64,000 bases of DNA from Methylobacterium sp. E-065. GTDB lineage: Bacteria > Pseudomonadota > Alphaproteobacteria > Rhizobiales > Beijerinckiaceae. Made by a program: the position numbers and the translations under genes. Below the pieces are notes generated by a model that saw nothing but the letters and a program-made list of their open reading frames with translations, searched no databases and had not been told where the DNA came from. Positions 33,996-42,633 of this stretch are shown piece by piece; the first letter of the stretch is position 1; each line of letters opens with the position of its first letter. The stretch covers positions 30,105-94,104 of the forward strand of contig NZ_JAKSYD010000068.1 in assembly GCF_022829605.1 (NCBI RefSeq), read 5' to 3'.

Positions 33996-34886
33996 ATGGA
34001 AGCTGTCGCCCTCCGGTCCACCGCCGAGCCCGAGCCGCCGCGAACGGCGACCCTCGCGCCGCCGTCCGCGTCTTCCCAACCCACGACCGGCCGCACCCGC
34101 CGCTGGCTTCGCCTGCACCATGGTGAGTTCCGCGCCGCGCTGATCGGGCTCGCGTCGCTCATCCTGTTCGTCGCCCTCTGGCAGTATCTGACTGCCAACC
34201 GCGTCACCTTCTACGTGCGGTTCCTGAACATACCCACGCCGATGGACGTCGTGGGCCGGGCGGTGATCGCTCTGCACAACCCGGTCTTCGGCGACCACGT
34301 ACTCATCTCCTGCCGCCGGATCCTGTTCGGCTTTCTCCTGGCCGGCGGTGTCGCCGTCCCGCTCGGCCTCCTCATGGGCCGCTATCACCTCCTGCGCGAG
34401 ATTGCCTTCCCGATCTGCGAGGTGCTGCGGCCGATCCCGGCCATCGCGTGGGTTCCGATGGCGATCATGCTCTGGCCGACGAACGAGGGATCAATCATCT
34501 TCATCACCTTCCTCGGCTCGTTCTTCCCGATCCTGATCAACACCCTCCAGGGCATGGTGCAGGTCGACCCGGTGCTGGTGCGTGCCGCCCGGTGTCTCGG
34601 AGCCAGGGAAATAGCGGTGTTCCGCGAGGTCTACCTGCCAGCCTCATTGCCGCAGATCTTCACCGGGCTGACGGTCGGCATGGGCGTGGCCTGGGTCTCG
34701 CTGATCGCCGCCGAGATGATCTCCGGCCAGTTCGGCATCGGCTACTTCACCTGGGAGGCCTACTCCCTGGTCCAGTACCCGGACATCGCGCTTGGCATGA
34801 TCACGATCGGGCTGCTCGGGCTCGGCTCGAGCTTCGCGATCCGGCTCGTCGGCCGCCTCGTCATGCCCTGGGCTTCCGCCCGGTAG
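33996..34886 (+). CDS. ABC permease, NitT/TauT (SsuC-like) type
   Basis: 296 residues. A proline-rich cytoplasmic N-terminus precedes six membrane spans. The EAA-type loop is present (AARCLGAREIAVFREVYLPA), the contact site for the ATPase. It starts 6 bases after the binding-protein stop. It belongs to the BPD_transp_1 fold used for nitrate, taurine and alkanesulfonates. The substrate is not determined. Confidence 0.88.
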   Translation: MEAVALRSTAEPEPPRTATLAPPSASSQPTTGRTRRWLRLHHGEFRAALIGLASLILFVALWQYLTANRVTFYVRFLNIPTPMDVVGRAVIALHNPVFGDHVLISCRRILFGFLLAGGVAVPLGLLMGRYHLLREIAFPICEVLRPIPAIAWVPMAIMLWPTNEGSIIFITFLGSFFPILINTLQGMVQVDPVLVRAARCLGAREIAVFREVYLPASLPQIFTGLTVGMGVAWVSLIAAEMISGQFGIGYFTWEAYSLVQYPDIALGMITIGLLGLGSSFAIRLVGRLVMPWASAR

Positions 34887-34967
34887 GATACCCGACGACC
34901 GCGCCTCCCTCCGTGGTGCGTCACCTCACGCGGCGGATACCCGCCCCCATCAATCGAGGAGCCTGCC

Positions 34968-35828
34968 ATGCCCGAGCCGAGCCGGGGCCTGATCGAGGTC
35001 CGCGACTTCTGCCTGCGGTACGAGACGATGGAGGGCGCCGTCGAGGCCGTCTCGAATACGTCACTCACGGTGCAGCCCGGCGAATTCGTATCGATCATCG
35101 GCCCATCCGGTTGCGGGAAGTCGACGTTGCTCAACGCCCTGGCCGGTTTTCTCAAGCCATCGTCGGGACGGGTGACCGTCGACGGTGAGGCGATCTCGGG
35201 GCCAAGCGCGGACCGGGGCATGATCTTCCAGCAGTACTCACTCTTCCCGTGGAAGACGGTGCGCGAGAACGTCGAGTTCGGCCTGAAGATGAAGGGACTC
35301 AGGCGCGGCGAACGCGAGCGACAGGCGCGCACGCTCCTAGGCCTCGCCGGTCTCACGCCGTTCGAGAACCACTACCCCGACCGGCTGTCAGGGGGGATGA
35401 AGCAGCGCGTCGGAATCGTGCGTGCGCTGGCCACCGGTCCGCGCATCCTCCTGCTCGACGAGCCGTTCGGTGCCCTCGACGCGCAGACTCGGCTGATCAT
35501 GCAGCAGATCCTCACCAACATGTGGCAGCGCCTGAAGATCTCGGTGCTCTTCGTGACCCACGACATCGACGAGGCGATCTTCCTCTCCGACCGCGTCTAC
35601 GTGATGACCGCCCGTCCCGGGAGCATCAAGGCCGAGATCGTGGTGCCGCTGCCCCGCCCGCGGCAACCGGCCCTGACCCTGACGTCCGAGTTCCTGGGCC
35701 TGCGCCGGGGACTCATGTCGCTGATCCGCGAGGAGAGCATCCGCGCGATGGGCGGGGAGGTCAGCGCCGAGGCGATGAAGGGCCTGTCCATCGATGTCGA
35801 GGGCCAGGATCTCGCCGCGCTGCTCTGA
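34968..35828 (+). CDS. ABC ATPase, NitT/TauT (SsuB-like) type
   Basis: 286 residues. Walker [12 protein letters not shown] near residue 46, Q-loop [11 protein letters not shown], signature [11 protein letters not shown] near 140, Walker [13 protein letters not shown] and H-loop VTHDIDEA are intact. About 80 bases separate it from the permease gene, without a gene between. It has a 30-residue C-terminal extension beyond the usual core. It powers the importer of this cluster. Confidence 0.9.
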   Translation: MPEPSRGLIEVRDFCLRYETMEGAVEAVSNTSLTVQPGEFVSIIGPSGCGKSTLLNALAGFLKPSSGRVTVDGEAISGPSADRGMIFQQYSLFPWKTVRENVEFGLKMKGLRRGERERQARTLLGLAGLTPFENHYPDRLSGGMKQRVGIVRALATGPRILLLDEPFGALDAQTRLIMQQILTNMWQRLKISVLFVTHDIDEAIFLSDRVYVMTARPGSIKAEIVVPLPRPRQPALTLTSEFLGLRRGLMSLIREESIRAMGGEVSAEAMKGLSIDVEGQDLAALL

Positions 35829-35851
35829 GCTCCGCGCCAACGGGTGAAACC

Positions 35852-36190
35852 ATGACCTACGTCGTCACCGAGAACTGCATCCGCTGCAAGTACACCGACT
35901 GCGTCGAGGTCTGTCCGGTCGACTGCTTCTACGTCGGTGACACCATGCTGGTGATCAACCCGGACGAATGCATCGACTGCGGCGTGTGCGAGCCGGAGTG
36001 CCCGGCCGACGCCATCAAGGCCGATACGGAGCCGGAAACGGCAGGCTGGAAGGCCTTCAACGCCAAGTACGCCGACCTCTGGCCCAACATCACCGAGAAG
36101 ACCGAGCCGGCCGACGACGCGGCGGCGTGGGACGGCCGCGACGGCAAGCTGCTCGAAGCGTTCGGGAATGCGGATCCAGCGGCCGCCTGA
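35852..36190 (+). CDS. 7Fe ferredoxin ([3Fe-4S]/[4Fe-4S], FdxA type)
   Basis: 112 residues from the ATG at 35852. The first motif C-x7-C-x3-CP ([14 protein letters not shown]) and the second C-x2-C-x2-C-x3-CP ([12 protein letters not shown]) are the seven-iron ferredoxin pattern, with the usual 50-residue C-terminal helix ([15 protein letters not shown]). It is placed between the ABC ATPase and a ferredoxin-NADP reductase, a ready electron route from NADPH to the flavoprotein. It may instead be the housekeeping copy drawn in by proximity. Confidence 0.9.
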   Translation: MTYVVTENCIRCKYTDCVEVCPVDCFYVGDTMLVINPDECIDCGVCEPECPADAIKADTEPETAGWKAFNAKYADLWPNITEKTEPADDAAAWDGRDGKLLEAFGNADPAAA

Positions 36191-36207
36191 GTGAGGACGA
36201 AAGAGTC

Positions 36208-36981
36208 ATGAGCAAGTTCCACGAGGAGCGCGTCCTGTCGGTCCATCACTGGACCGACAACCTGTTCTCGTTCCGCACCACCCGTGATCCCGCGTTCCGC
36301 TTCCGCAACGGCGAGTTCACCATGATCGGCCTGGAGGTCGAGGGACGCCCGCTGCTGCGCGCCTACTCGGTGGTCTCGGCCAATTACGAGGAGGAGCTGG
36401 AGTTCTTCTCGATCAAGGTCCAGGACGGGCCGCTGACCTCGAAGCTCCAGCACCTCAAGGTCGGCGACCCGATCATCATCGGCAAGAAGCCCACCGGCAC
36501 GCTGGTGCTCGACAACCTGCTGCCCGGCCGGCACCTCTACCTGCTCGGCACCGGCACGGGGCTGGCGCCGTTCCTGTCGATCATCAAGGATCCGGAGACC
36601 TACGACCGGTTCGAGAAGGTCGTGCTGGTCCACGGCTGCCGGCAGGTGCAGGAGCTCGCCTACGGCGAGACCATCACGGAGACCCTGCCCCAGCACGAGT
36701 TCCTGGGCGAGATGATCGCGCAGCAGTTGATCTACTACCCGACCGTGACCCGCGAGCCGTTCCGCAACCGCGGCCGGATCACCGACCTGATGGTCTCGGG
36801 CAAGTTGTTCGAGGATATCGGCCTGCCGGACATGGCGATCGAGGCCGACCGCTTCATGCTCTGCGGCAGCCCCGACATGATCCGCGACACCCGGAAACTC
36901 CTGACCTCCCGCGGCTACGAGGAGGGCAACCACGGCGAGGCGGCCCACTACGTAATCGAGAAGGCCTTCGTCGAGAAGTAA
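36208..36981 (+). CDS. fpr: Ferredoxin-NADP+ reductase
   Basis: 257 residues from the ATG at 36208. FAD-binding motif RAYSVVSA lies near residue 50, the NADP-binding GTGTGLAPFLS near 113, and CGSPDMIRDT near 220; it ends HYVIEKAFVEK, the tail typical of bacterial subclass FPR enzymes. It moves electrons between NADPH and ferredoxin. It starts 17 bases after the 7Fe ferredoxin, its likely partner. Together they can supply the AprA-like flavoprotein. Confidence 0.92.
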   Translation: MSKFHEERVLSVHHWTDNLFSFRTTRDPAFRFRNGEFTMIGLEVEGRPLLRAYSVVSANYEEELEFFSIKVQDGPLTSKLQHLKVGDPIIIGKKPTGTLVLDNLLPGRHLYLLGTGTGLAPFLSIIKDPETYDRFEKVVLVHGCRQVQELAYGETITETLPQHEFLGEMIAQQLIYYPTVTREPFRNRGRITDLMVSGKLFEDIGLPDMAIEADRFMLCGSPDMIRDTRKLLTSRGYEEGNHGEAAHYVIEKAFVEK

Positions 36982-36996
36982 GGGAGCCCGGACCTC

Positions 36997-37935
36997 GTGC
37001 GACTCCCTCACGTGACACGCACGCAGGCCGGACGGCTCTTCCTCCTCGCCACGGCGACGGGCTGGGGCCTGAACTGGCCGGTGCTCAAGCTGGTCCTTCA
37101 GGACTGGCCGCCGCTGTTCGCGCGGGGCGTCGCCGGTCTCATTGCGGCCTCCGGACTGGGCCTCCTCGCCTACGGGCGCGGCGAGCGCCTGACGGTGCCG
37201 CGCGCGCTTCTCGGACGGCTCGGCCTCGCCGCCGCGATCAACGTCTTCGCCTGGATGGGTTTCACCGGTCTGTCCCTGAGATGGCTCACCGTACCGGAAG
37301 GGGCGCTGCTGGCGTACTCGATGCCGATCTGGGCCGTGCTTCTCGCCTGGGTTCTGCGCGGCGAGCGTCCGGACCTGCGCGGGTTCGCGGCCCTCGCTCT
37401 CGGCATCCTCGGGATCTGCGTCCTCGTCGACGGCACCGGCACCGGCCAGATCCTCCGGAAGGCGCCGGGCATCGCCCTCGCCCTGGCCGCGGCTATCCTG
37501 TTCGCGCTGGGAACGGTCCTCGAGCGAAGGCCGATCGACTTGCCACCGATCGCCCTCACCGCGTGGCAGGTCGGGCTCGGCTGCCTGGCGATGACGCTGA
37601 TCAGCTTGTTCACCGAGGCTTCCGACATCAAGGGCCTGAGCCTGCCGAGCCTGGCCGGCATAAGCTACATGGCAATCGGCCCGCTCGCGCTCTGCTACCT
37701 TAGCTGGCAGGCCGCCCTACGCCGGCTGCCGACCAGCATGGCGACCACGGGCATGCTGTTGGTGCCGATTATCGGCACGGCCGCGGCTGCGCTGGTGCTA
37801 CATGAGACGATCGGATCTCGACAGATGCTCGCCTTTGTCCTGACGCTGAGCGGCGTCGGCCTGGCTCTGCAGAGGAAGGTGGTGCCAACGTCCCCAACGG
37901 CCTGCGCGTCGTCGAGCGCGGGCCTGGTACGCTGA
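36997..37935 (+). CDS. EamA/DMT-family transporter
   Basis: 312 residues with ten predicted membrane spans in two EamA halves (for example LFLLATATGWGLNWPVLKLV, then FAWMGFTGLSLRWLTVPEGA). The start is GTG at 36997, 15 bases after fpr. DMT carriers usually export amino acids, metabolites or purines. As the last gene of the cluster it could export the reaction product, but no specific substrate can be read from sequence. Confidence 0.82.
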   Translation: MRLPHVTRTQAGRLFLLATATGWGLNWPVLKLVLQDWPPLFARGVAGLIAASGLGLLAYGRGERLTVPRALLGRLGLAAAINVFAWMGFTGLSLRWLTVPEGALLAYSMPIWAVLLAWVLRGERPDLRGFAALALGILGICVLVDGTGTGQILRKAPGIALALAAAILFALGTVLERRPIDLPPIALTAWQVGLGCLAMTLISLFTEASDIKGLSLPSLAGISYMAIGPLALCYLSWQAALRRLPTSMATTGMLLVPIIGTAAAALVLHETIGSRQMLAFVLTLSGVGLALQRKVVPTSPTACASSSAGLVR

Positions 37936-38475
37936 CGCGCTGATGCACGCGGACGAGCGAGACGTCCGCTTCCGGGAAGCACTTCATTGCGGCAGGATGT
38001 CCGGGTTGGGCGCAAAGCCGAAGGTCCGCTTTTAGGTACTGAGGCAGCTTGGCTTTTCAAATGAACCGCATCCATTTGTTCTATGCGGTGGCCCCTGCTC
38101 AAGCGGCTAAGGTTGTCTCAAAAATTTAATGTTTTACCTCTAAATGCTCTACAACATTGTATCGACCGATCTCAGTCCGGCTGCTCGATTCGGGCTGCGA
38201 TCGATCCTCTAAAGGAGTTTTCACTTGAGCCGTTGACTCATCACAAAATTGGAACAACGTTCGCAGCCTTGACATTAGGATAATTATCCGGTACTGCTAG
38301 CCCTGTCGCGCACCCTGGGCGACTGAAAGCACTTGCGATGACGTCGAGTTACCTCGCGCCAAGGCCGCCTGCTTGGTGTGCCCTTGCCACCGCGATCAGC
38401 GCGGCCCCAGCGCAAAGCATCTTCCCCCTCGCAAGGCGGCCTCCGGGCCGCCTTCGTCGTTTCTGGAGCCTCAGT
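37936..38475. other. Intergenic region, possible island boundary
   Basis: About 540 bases with no supported gene. It contains the dispersed-repeat words near 37,965-38,035 (ACGTCCGCTT...TGGGCGCAAAGC...GGTCCGCTTTT) and an AT-richer block at 38,110-38,290. Downstream genes are of accessory type, so the island may begin here. No copy of the tRNA-Leu end was found by eye. Confidence 0.4.
38433..38454 (+). terminator. Perfect hairpin AAGGCGGC...GCCGCCTT
   Basis: AAGGCGGC pairs with GCCGCCTT across a 6-base loop, 21 bases before the ATG at 38476. It could stop transcription from upstream or fold the leader of the next gene. T-rich sequence (CGTCGTTTC) follows loosely, so terminator is likeliest. 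Confidence 0.45.
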
Positions 38476-38895
38476 ATGTCCAATCAGCAGCCTAAACCAA
38501 CCAGCACCAGCAGTAGCCGGGGTCAACCGCCAAAAGCCGTCAAGCTTGGTGAGCCTGCGGGCAGCTTGCAGCCCGTGGCCAATGCTGCTGCGGCAACGCC
38601 ATCGACGCCCACGGCTCCGGTGACATCGACCACCCTTACCCAGCCAGTCTCAGGACCATCCGAGCCGCCGGCCGGCGATACCAACGTGCTCGGCACCTGG
38701 GACGCGATCAGGTCGGGTTCGCTCGTGTTGGCCACCACCGGGCCGATGGAGGGTTGGTTCGAGTCGCTCGTCGTTGCCACCCGCGCCGACGAGCGGTTCT
38801 CTCTGCGCTGGCGTGACTGGCCCGAGGAGCCCGAGTTCACCCGCCGCCGCGACGAACTCGCCCTGCTCCACCCAGCGACCGATCCGCAGGGCTGA
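38476..38895 (+). CDS. Hypothetical protein with disordered N-terminus
   Basis: 139 residues with GGAG 8 bases before the ATG. The first 75 residues are Pro/Ser/Thr/Ala-rich and likely disordered. The remainder (VLGTWDAIRSGSLVLATTGP, MEGWFESLVVATRADERFSL, RWRDWPEEPEFTRRRDELAL) forms a small beta-rich domain found in other accessory regions of alphaproteobacteria. No catalytic motif. It is the first of several accessory genes in the same direction. Confidence 0.55.
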   Translation: MSNQQPKPTSTSSSRGQPPKAVKLGEPAGSLQPVANAAAATPSTPTAPVTSTTLTQPVSGPSEPPAGDTNVLGTWDAIRSGSLVLATTGPMEGWFESLVVATRADERFSLRWRDWPEEPEFTRRRDELALLHPATDPQG

Positions 38896-38932
38896 ATGCC
38901 TCACCCATAGCAATGAAGTAGAAGGATTTCCG

Positions 38933-39664
38933 ATGACCGATGGTAGCGACCTCGAACGTTTTCAAATCACTAGGCCGGCGCTGCTAGTTGCTTCCCCACC
39001 TGAGCTAAGGCCGCCCAGCCCTTGTGTTTGTCTTGACGCGAAATTAGCGACCGCTCTTAAGGCAGTCGCTACCCTGGAGGGGGCTGACCTAGAGGCGGTG
39101 CTCGTTATAGCTGAGGCGAGCCGCCCCGGTGTAAGGCTCGCTTTGCGTGCCGCTTTTGAGGCTGAGGCACACCGCTACGTCCATCTCGCGCGCAGCGCAT
39201 TCGCCGCCGCTGACCGACTGATCGCCGATCCCGTTGCTTCGAGTGCCCTTGAGGGAACGTACGTAGCTAAACCGTTTTCAGAACAAAGAGCGAACGGCCC
39301 GAGTGATGTGCTATCGATATGTCCGGCCGATCCGGCAGTCACGCCGCCGGGCTGCATTGCGACCCTCAATGATGCCTTCCGCCGGAGTCTCTCTGGCGGC
39401 CGGATCGTACTGAGTGCCGGGGTCGCAGCGCTACCGAGTGTGGCCCGCGCCGCGCTGGTGGCGGCTGTGCGCGGCTCCGACTGTTTCGACGCCGACGATG
39501 ATCCACACGGCGAGCACGACTTCGGCGCTGTCACCGTCGCAGGCTATCGCTGCTTTTGGAAGATCGACACTCACGACCTCAGCCTGCGCTGCGCCTCGCC
39601 TGACCCGACTGACCCGGCGGCGACGGTCCGCGTGCTGACCATCATGCTGGCTGAGGAGTATTGA
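38933..39664 (+). CDS. DUF3768-containing protein
   Basis: 243 residues from the ATG at 38933 (AAGG 8 bases upstream). The N-terminal half is Ala/Leu-rich. The C-terminal 95 residues (LNDAFRRSLSGGRIVLSAGV, then GSDCFDADDDPHGEHDFGAV and KIDTHDLSLRCASPDPTDPA) carry the whole DUF3768 pattern, including the DPHGEHDFG motif. That family is almost confined to plasmids, ICEs and islands of Alphaproteobacteria; its role is unknown. The stop is one base before the next start. Confidence 0.75.
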   Translation: MTDGSDLERFQITRPALLVASPPELRPPSPCVCLDAKLATALKAVATLEGADLEAVLVIAEASRPGVRLALRAAFEAEAHRYVHLARSAFAAADRLIADPVASSALEGTYVAKPFSEQRANGPSDVLSICPADPAVTPPGCIATLNDAFRRSLSGGRIVLSAGVAALPSVARAALVAAVRGSDCFDADDDPHGEHDFGAVTVAGYRCFWKIDTHDLSLRCASPDPTDPAATVRVLTIMLAEEY

Positions 39665-39665
39665 G

Positions 39666-40058
39666 ATGGCCGGGGGGCGCGAGCTACCAGCCGCCGCCAT
39701 CCCGACCCCCGGCCCCTGGCTGGTACGCGGCACGGCCGAAGCGGATGCCGCCCCGGCGGAACTCATGCTCGGCGTCGAGCCTGCGACGGCCGAGCTCGCG
39801 GGCGGCTGGCCGTACTTCATTCGCCGGAACCGCCCGGTCGAACCCGGCAGCTGCCCCCGACACATCGCGGTCGGGATCCAGCGATTGGCCGACGCCCGGC
39901 TAATCGCTGCCGCACCGAATCTGACCGCAGTGCTGCTGCGGTTGCTGATCTCACCTGGCCTGACGACTCGCGACCTCGACCCACGCACTCCCGACGCCGT
40001 CACCGCCGGCTGGGACTTGCTAATCGCGGTCGCCCCACACTTGGAGATCGGCCGGTGA
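39666..40058 (+). CDS. Accessory hypothetical protein (TPGPW type)
   Basis: 130 residues. The TPGPWLVRG start and IAVGIQRLADARLIAAAPNL segment are the pattern of a small protein common on phages and islands, in which TPGPW is followed by a beta-rich half and ARLIAAAP begins a C-terminal helix. It starts one base after the DUF3768 stop, so the two are cotranscribed. No molecular role is known. Confidence 0.6.
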   Translation: MAGGRELPAAAIPTPGPWLVRGTAEADAAPAELMLGVEPATAELAGGWPYFIRRNRPVEPGSCPRHIAVGIQRLADARLIAAAPNLTAVLLRLLISPGLTTRDLDPRTPDAVTAGWDLLIAVAPHLEIGR

Positions 40059-40129
40059 CGCTGGCTGGGCTGCCGCACATCAGCTTGGCTGGGTGCCGCC
40101 TCTTGGCAGCACCATGGCCGCTCGGCTGT

Positions 40130-40396
40130 TCAGTCGCGCTTCGGCCGGCGCCCAGCGCGCAGCGGTGCGGGGCGAGCCGCCCCCGGCACCGGGGCGACGA
40201 ACAGGTCGGCGACCGGTACGGACAGGGCTTGCGCCAGGGCTTCGAGCGTCGAGACGGTCACGTTCTCCGAACCCCGCTCGACCCGCCCGACATACGCGCG
40301 GTCAATACTGGACGCGAGCGCCAGCCGCTCCTGAGACAGCCCCTGCGCAACCCGCAGCCGCCGCAAGTTCCACCCAATGATCGCCCGCGCCTCCAT
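40130..40396 (-). CDS. XRE-family transcriptional regulator
   Basis: 88 residues from the ATG at 40396 (MEARAIIGWNLRRLRVAQGL). The helix-turn-helix follows at once: SQERLALASSIDRAYVGRVE, then NVTVSTLEALAQALSVPVAD. A basic tail (RPAPLRAGRRPKRD) may add DNA contacts. The track frame extends to 40561 but has no ribosome site there. It is divergent from the gene at 40474 across a gap holding a small palindrome, so it probably represses one or both. Confidence 0.82.
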   Translation of the reverse strand: MEARAIIGWNLRRLRVAQGLSQERLALASSIDRAYVGRVERGSENVTVSTLEALAQALSVPVADLFVAPVPGAARPAPLRAGRRPKRD

Positions 40397-40433
40397 AGGA
40401 CGAGCAAGCCCGACGCGCGGCTTGACAATCGAC

Positions 40434-40446
40434 GGACTGTTAGTCC
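40434..40446. promoter_or_regulatory. Candidate operator GGACT-GTT-AGTCC
   Basis: A perfect 5-bp inverted repeat with a 3-base spacer in the divergent gap between the XRE gene and 40474, just after a TTGACA box (40422-40427). XRE dimers bind small palindromes of this size, so autoregulation is a fair reading. No -10 box is obvious. Confidence 0.4.
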
Positions 40447-40473
40447 CCAATTTGCTGGACGGGAGGGGGCGCG

Positions 40474-41754
40474 ATGGGCAGGAGCATGAGCATAACGATG
40501 CGTGGTGTGAGGCGGTGTGTAGTCGGTCGCCGCGGACCACGGGGTGGTGGCGATGGATCACCAGCAGGGAAACGCCCCGCTGCTGTCGCCATCCTCATCG
40601 TTGCTGTGTTGGTCGGTGGGCCGTCTTCATCATCGGCCCAGCCCACGATGGGGGCAGCTGCACAGGCTCTACCTGCTGAGGCATCGCGAGGTTGCCCGCC
40701 GTCGCTGGCGAACCCGGCGTTGGTGGACATCGCCGGACGAGTTGCGCGTAAGCTCGCCGGGCAGGTGGCCAGCTTCGACACGCGGACGGCCCTGGTTCTA
40801 GCCCGCCGCGAGGTGAACGCGAGCGCCCGGCTTGAACTGCCGGGGGCCGCGTATGCCGCAAGCCGTGACGATCTAGCCCGCCTCGACCGGACGACGGTCG
40901 CTGCCTGCTGGCCCCAACTGGCAGCCGTACTGGCGGGCGCGCGCGAACCGACACCTGCCGCTGCCACACCAACGGCTCCAAGCACGGGCATGCAGCGCTA
41001 CGAGGCGCAACGCGCACAGATGGCCGAGCGGCACCGCGCCAACCGCGAAGCCGCCCAGGCGCGCGCGGACGCGTTGCAGGTCCGAGAGGAGGCGATTAAC
41101 GCCGGGGTCGCGGCCAGGGCTGAGGCGACCCGGCGCCAGCAAGCCGAACTCGCGCTGCGCGAGCGCGAGGAGGCGGCGCGCGAACTCGCCCGGCAGCAAC
41201 AAGCTCGCGCCGACCAAGAGCGCGAACGGCAAGCCGACCTCGTGGCGGCGCGCGCCCGCGCCGACGCACTTCAGGCCGAGGCGGCAGCCCAGCGCGTGGT
41301 AAGCGAGCGGGAGGCGGCGGTCGAGCGCGAGAGGCAGGCCCGGCAGATCCGTGAGCAGCAGGAGACGCTGGCCAGGGCCCAGTCGGACGCCCAGGCTCGC
41401 TATGCCACCGAGGCGCAGTCGCGCCAGCTCACCACGGAGATCGACCGGCTAGATACCGAGCGGCGCACCGCGGCGCAGGCCGCCGAGCGTGCCAAGCGGC
41501 CCGAGTGTCGCGAGTCCGACCGGGTCGCCCAGGAGGAAGCAAAGGCGCTGCAGAAGGCCGGCATCACCGTGCCCGACATTGCGGTGAAGCTGAGCGCGGG
41601 GATGCGTGTCGAGGCCTGCGCGGCGGCCCGCCGGGCCTTCACCGCGGCCGAGCATATGCGGGTCACGGCCGCCCGCTGCGAGCTGCTGGAGGCGATCCCC
41701 TTCAATCAGCTCGCGAGCGAGTTGCGCGACCTCATCCTCGACCAGGGCTGCTGA
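40474..41754 (+). CDS. Membrane-anchored or exported coiled-coil protein
   Basis: 426 residues, with GGGAGGGGG before the ATG. A basic leader and a hydrophobic segment (PAAVAILIVAVLVGG) form a signal or anchor, so most of the protein lies in the periplasm. Residues about 170-340 are Ala/Arg/Glu/Gln-rich coiled coil (EAIN...REREEAARELARQQQ and similar). A C-terminal domain of about 80 residues (RPECRESDRVAQEEAKALQK onward) has two cysteines. No enzyme motif. It may be a structural or envelope protein of the island, possibly acting with the next membrane protein. Confidence 0.62.
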   Translation: MGRSMSITMRGVRRCVVGRRGPRGGGDGSPAGKRPAAVAILIVAVLVGGPSSSSAQPTMGAAAQALPAEASRGCPPSLANPALVDIAGRVARKLAGQVASFDTRTALVLARREVNASARLELPGAAYAASRDDLARLDRTTVAACWPQLAAVLAGAREPTPAAATPTAPSTGMQRYEAQRAQMAERHRANREAAQARADALQVREEAINAGVAARAEATRRQQAELALREREEAARELARQQQARADQERERQADLVAARARADALQAEAAAQRVVSEREAAVERERQARQIREQQETLARAQSDAQARYATEAQSRQLTTEIDRLDTERRTAAQAAERAKRPECRESDRVAQEEAKALQKAGITVPDIAVKLSAGMRVEACAAARRAFTAAEHMRVTAARCELLEAIPFNQLASELRDLILDQGC

Positions 41755-41794
41755 GGCGTCTCACACGAACAATCAGACGGGAAGGAGCACCGGG

Positions 41795-42595
41795 GTGCCA
41801 GACTGGTACTACGAACGCGCCGGTACGCGGGCCGGGCCGGTCGATGAGGCGGAGATGCACCGGCTGCTCGCCGCCGGCACGATCACCCGAGCTACCCTGG
41901 TTTGGAACGCCGGCCTCGGGCCGAATTTCGTGCCACTCGGCGAGACGACGCTGGCTCCCCCCGCGACTGAACCGCCGCCGCTACCGGCCAGCGCGGTGGA
42001 CGACACGCTGGCCTGGGTGCTGGTCGCGATCCCGCTGGGGGCGGCGCTGCTGGAACGGGCGATGGGGTGGACGAGCACCTCGCTGTGGGGTTGGCCGCTT
42101 GCCGTCTTTCTAGCCAACGTCGCGGTCAGCGTGCTCGACGAGCGGCGAGTTATCCGCAGCGGTGTTAGCGACCGCACGATCCGCCTCGGCGCCTGGGTCT
42201 GGCTCGTCCCGGTGTACCTCTACCAGCGAGCGCGGGCGCTCAAGGGCCCACGGTACTACGTCTGGGCTTGGCTGGCCTCGTTCGCGGCTTCGCTGTTCGT
42301 CGGGGGTGAAGCGGGCTCGCTGCTCGACGGTGAGACCTACCTCGGCACCGGCGTGCCGGCTTGTGACAGCCGTTTCGAGATTCGACAGGTGCGGCAGCTG
42401 TTCGACGGGCTCGATGCAGCGAAGGCTGCGGGTATCGCGTCGAGCGGCGTGACCAGTGCCCGTGAACTCGGCGCCGCGGGTGAGGTGCGCACCTGCGCCG
42501 CGCAGATCGGTGCCTCGAACGGGCAAGCCTACACGGTCGTCTACACCGTCGAGCGCAGCGCCGAGCAGATCGTGACCAACATCCAAGTTCGATAG
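41795..42595 (+). CDS. GYF_2-domain membrane protein
   Basis: 266 residues from GTG at 41795 with GAAGGAG 7 bases upstream. The first 45 residues (DWYYERAGTRAGPVDEAEMH, RLLAAGTITRATLVWNAGL) are a GYF_2/DUF4339 domain, a cytoplasmic peptide-binding module usually joined to membrane regions. Three or four membrane spans follow, then a soluble domain ending SAEQIVTNIQVR. Gene order with the coiled-coil protein suggests they act together. Confidence 0.72.
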   Translation: MPDWYYERAGTRAGPVDEAEMHRLLAAGTITRATLVWNAGLGPNFVPLGETTLAPPATEPPPLPASAVDDTLAWVLVAIPLGAALLERAMGWTSTSLWGWPLAVFLANVAVSVLDERRVIRSGVSDRTIRLGAWVWLVPVYLYQRARALKGPRYYVWAWLASFAASLFVGGEAGSLLDGETYLGTGVPACDSRFEIRQVRQLFDGLDAAKAAGIASSGVTSARELGAAGEVRTCAAQIGASNGQAYTVVYTVERSAEQIVTNIQVR

Positions 42596-42633
42596 GAAGG
42601 GCGGAGCGTGATGGACGTGATGCGCTAGTATGG

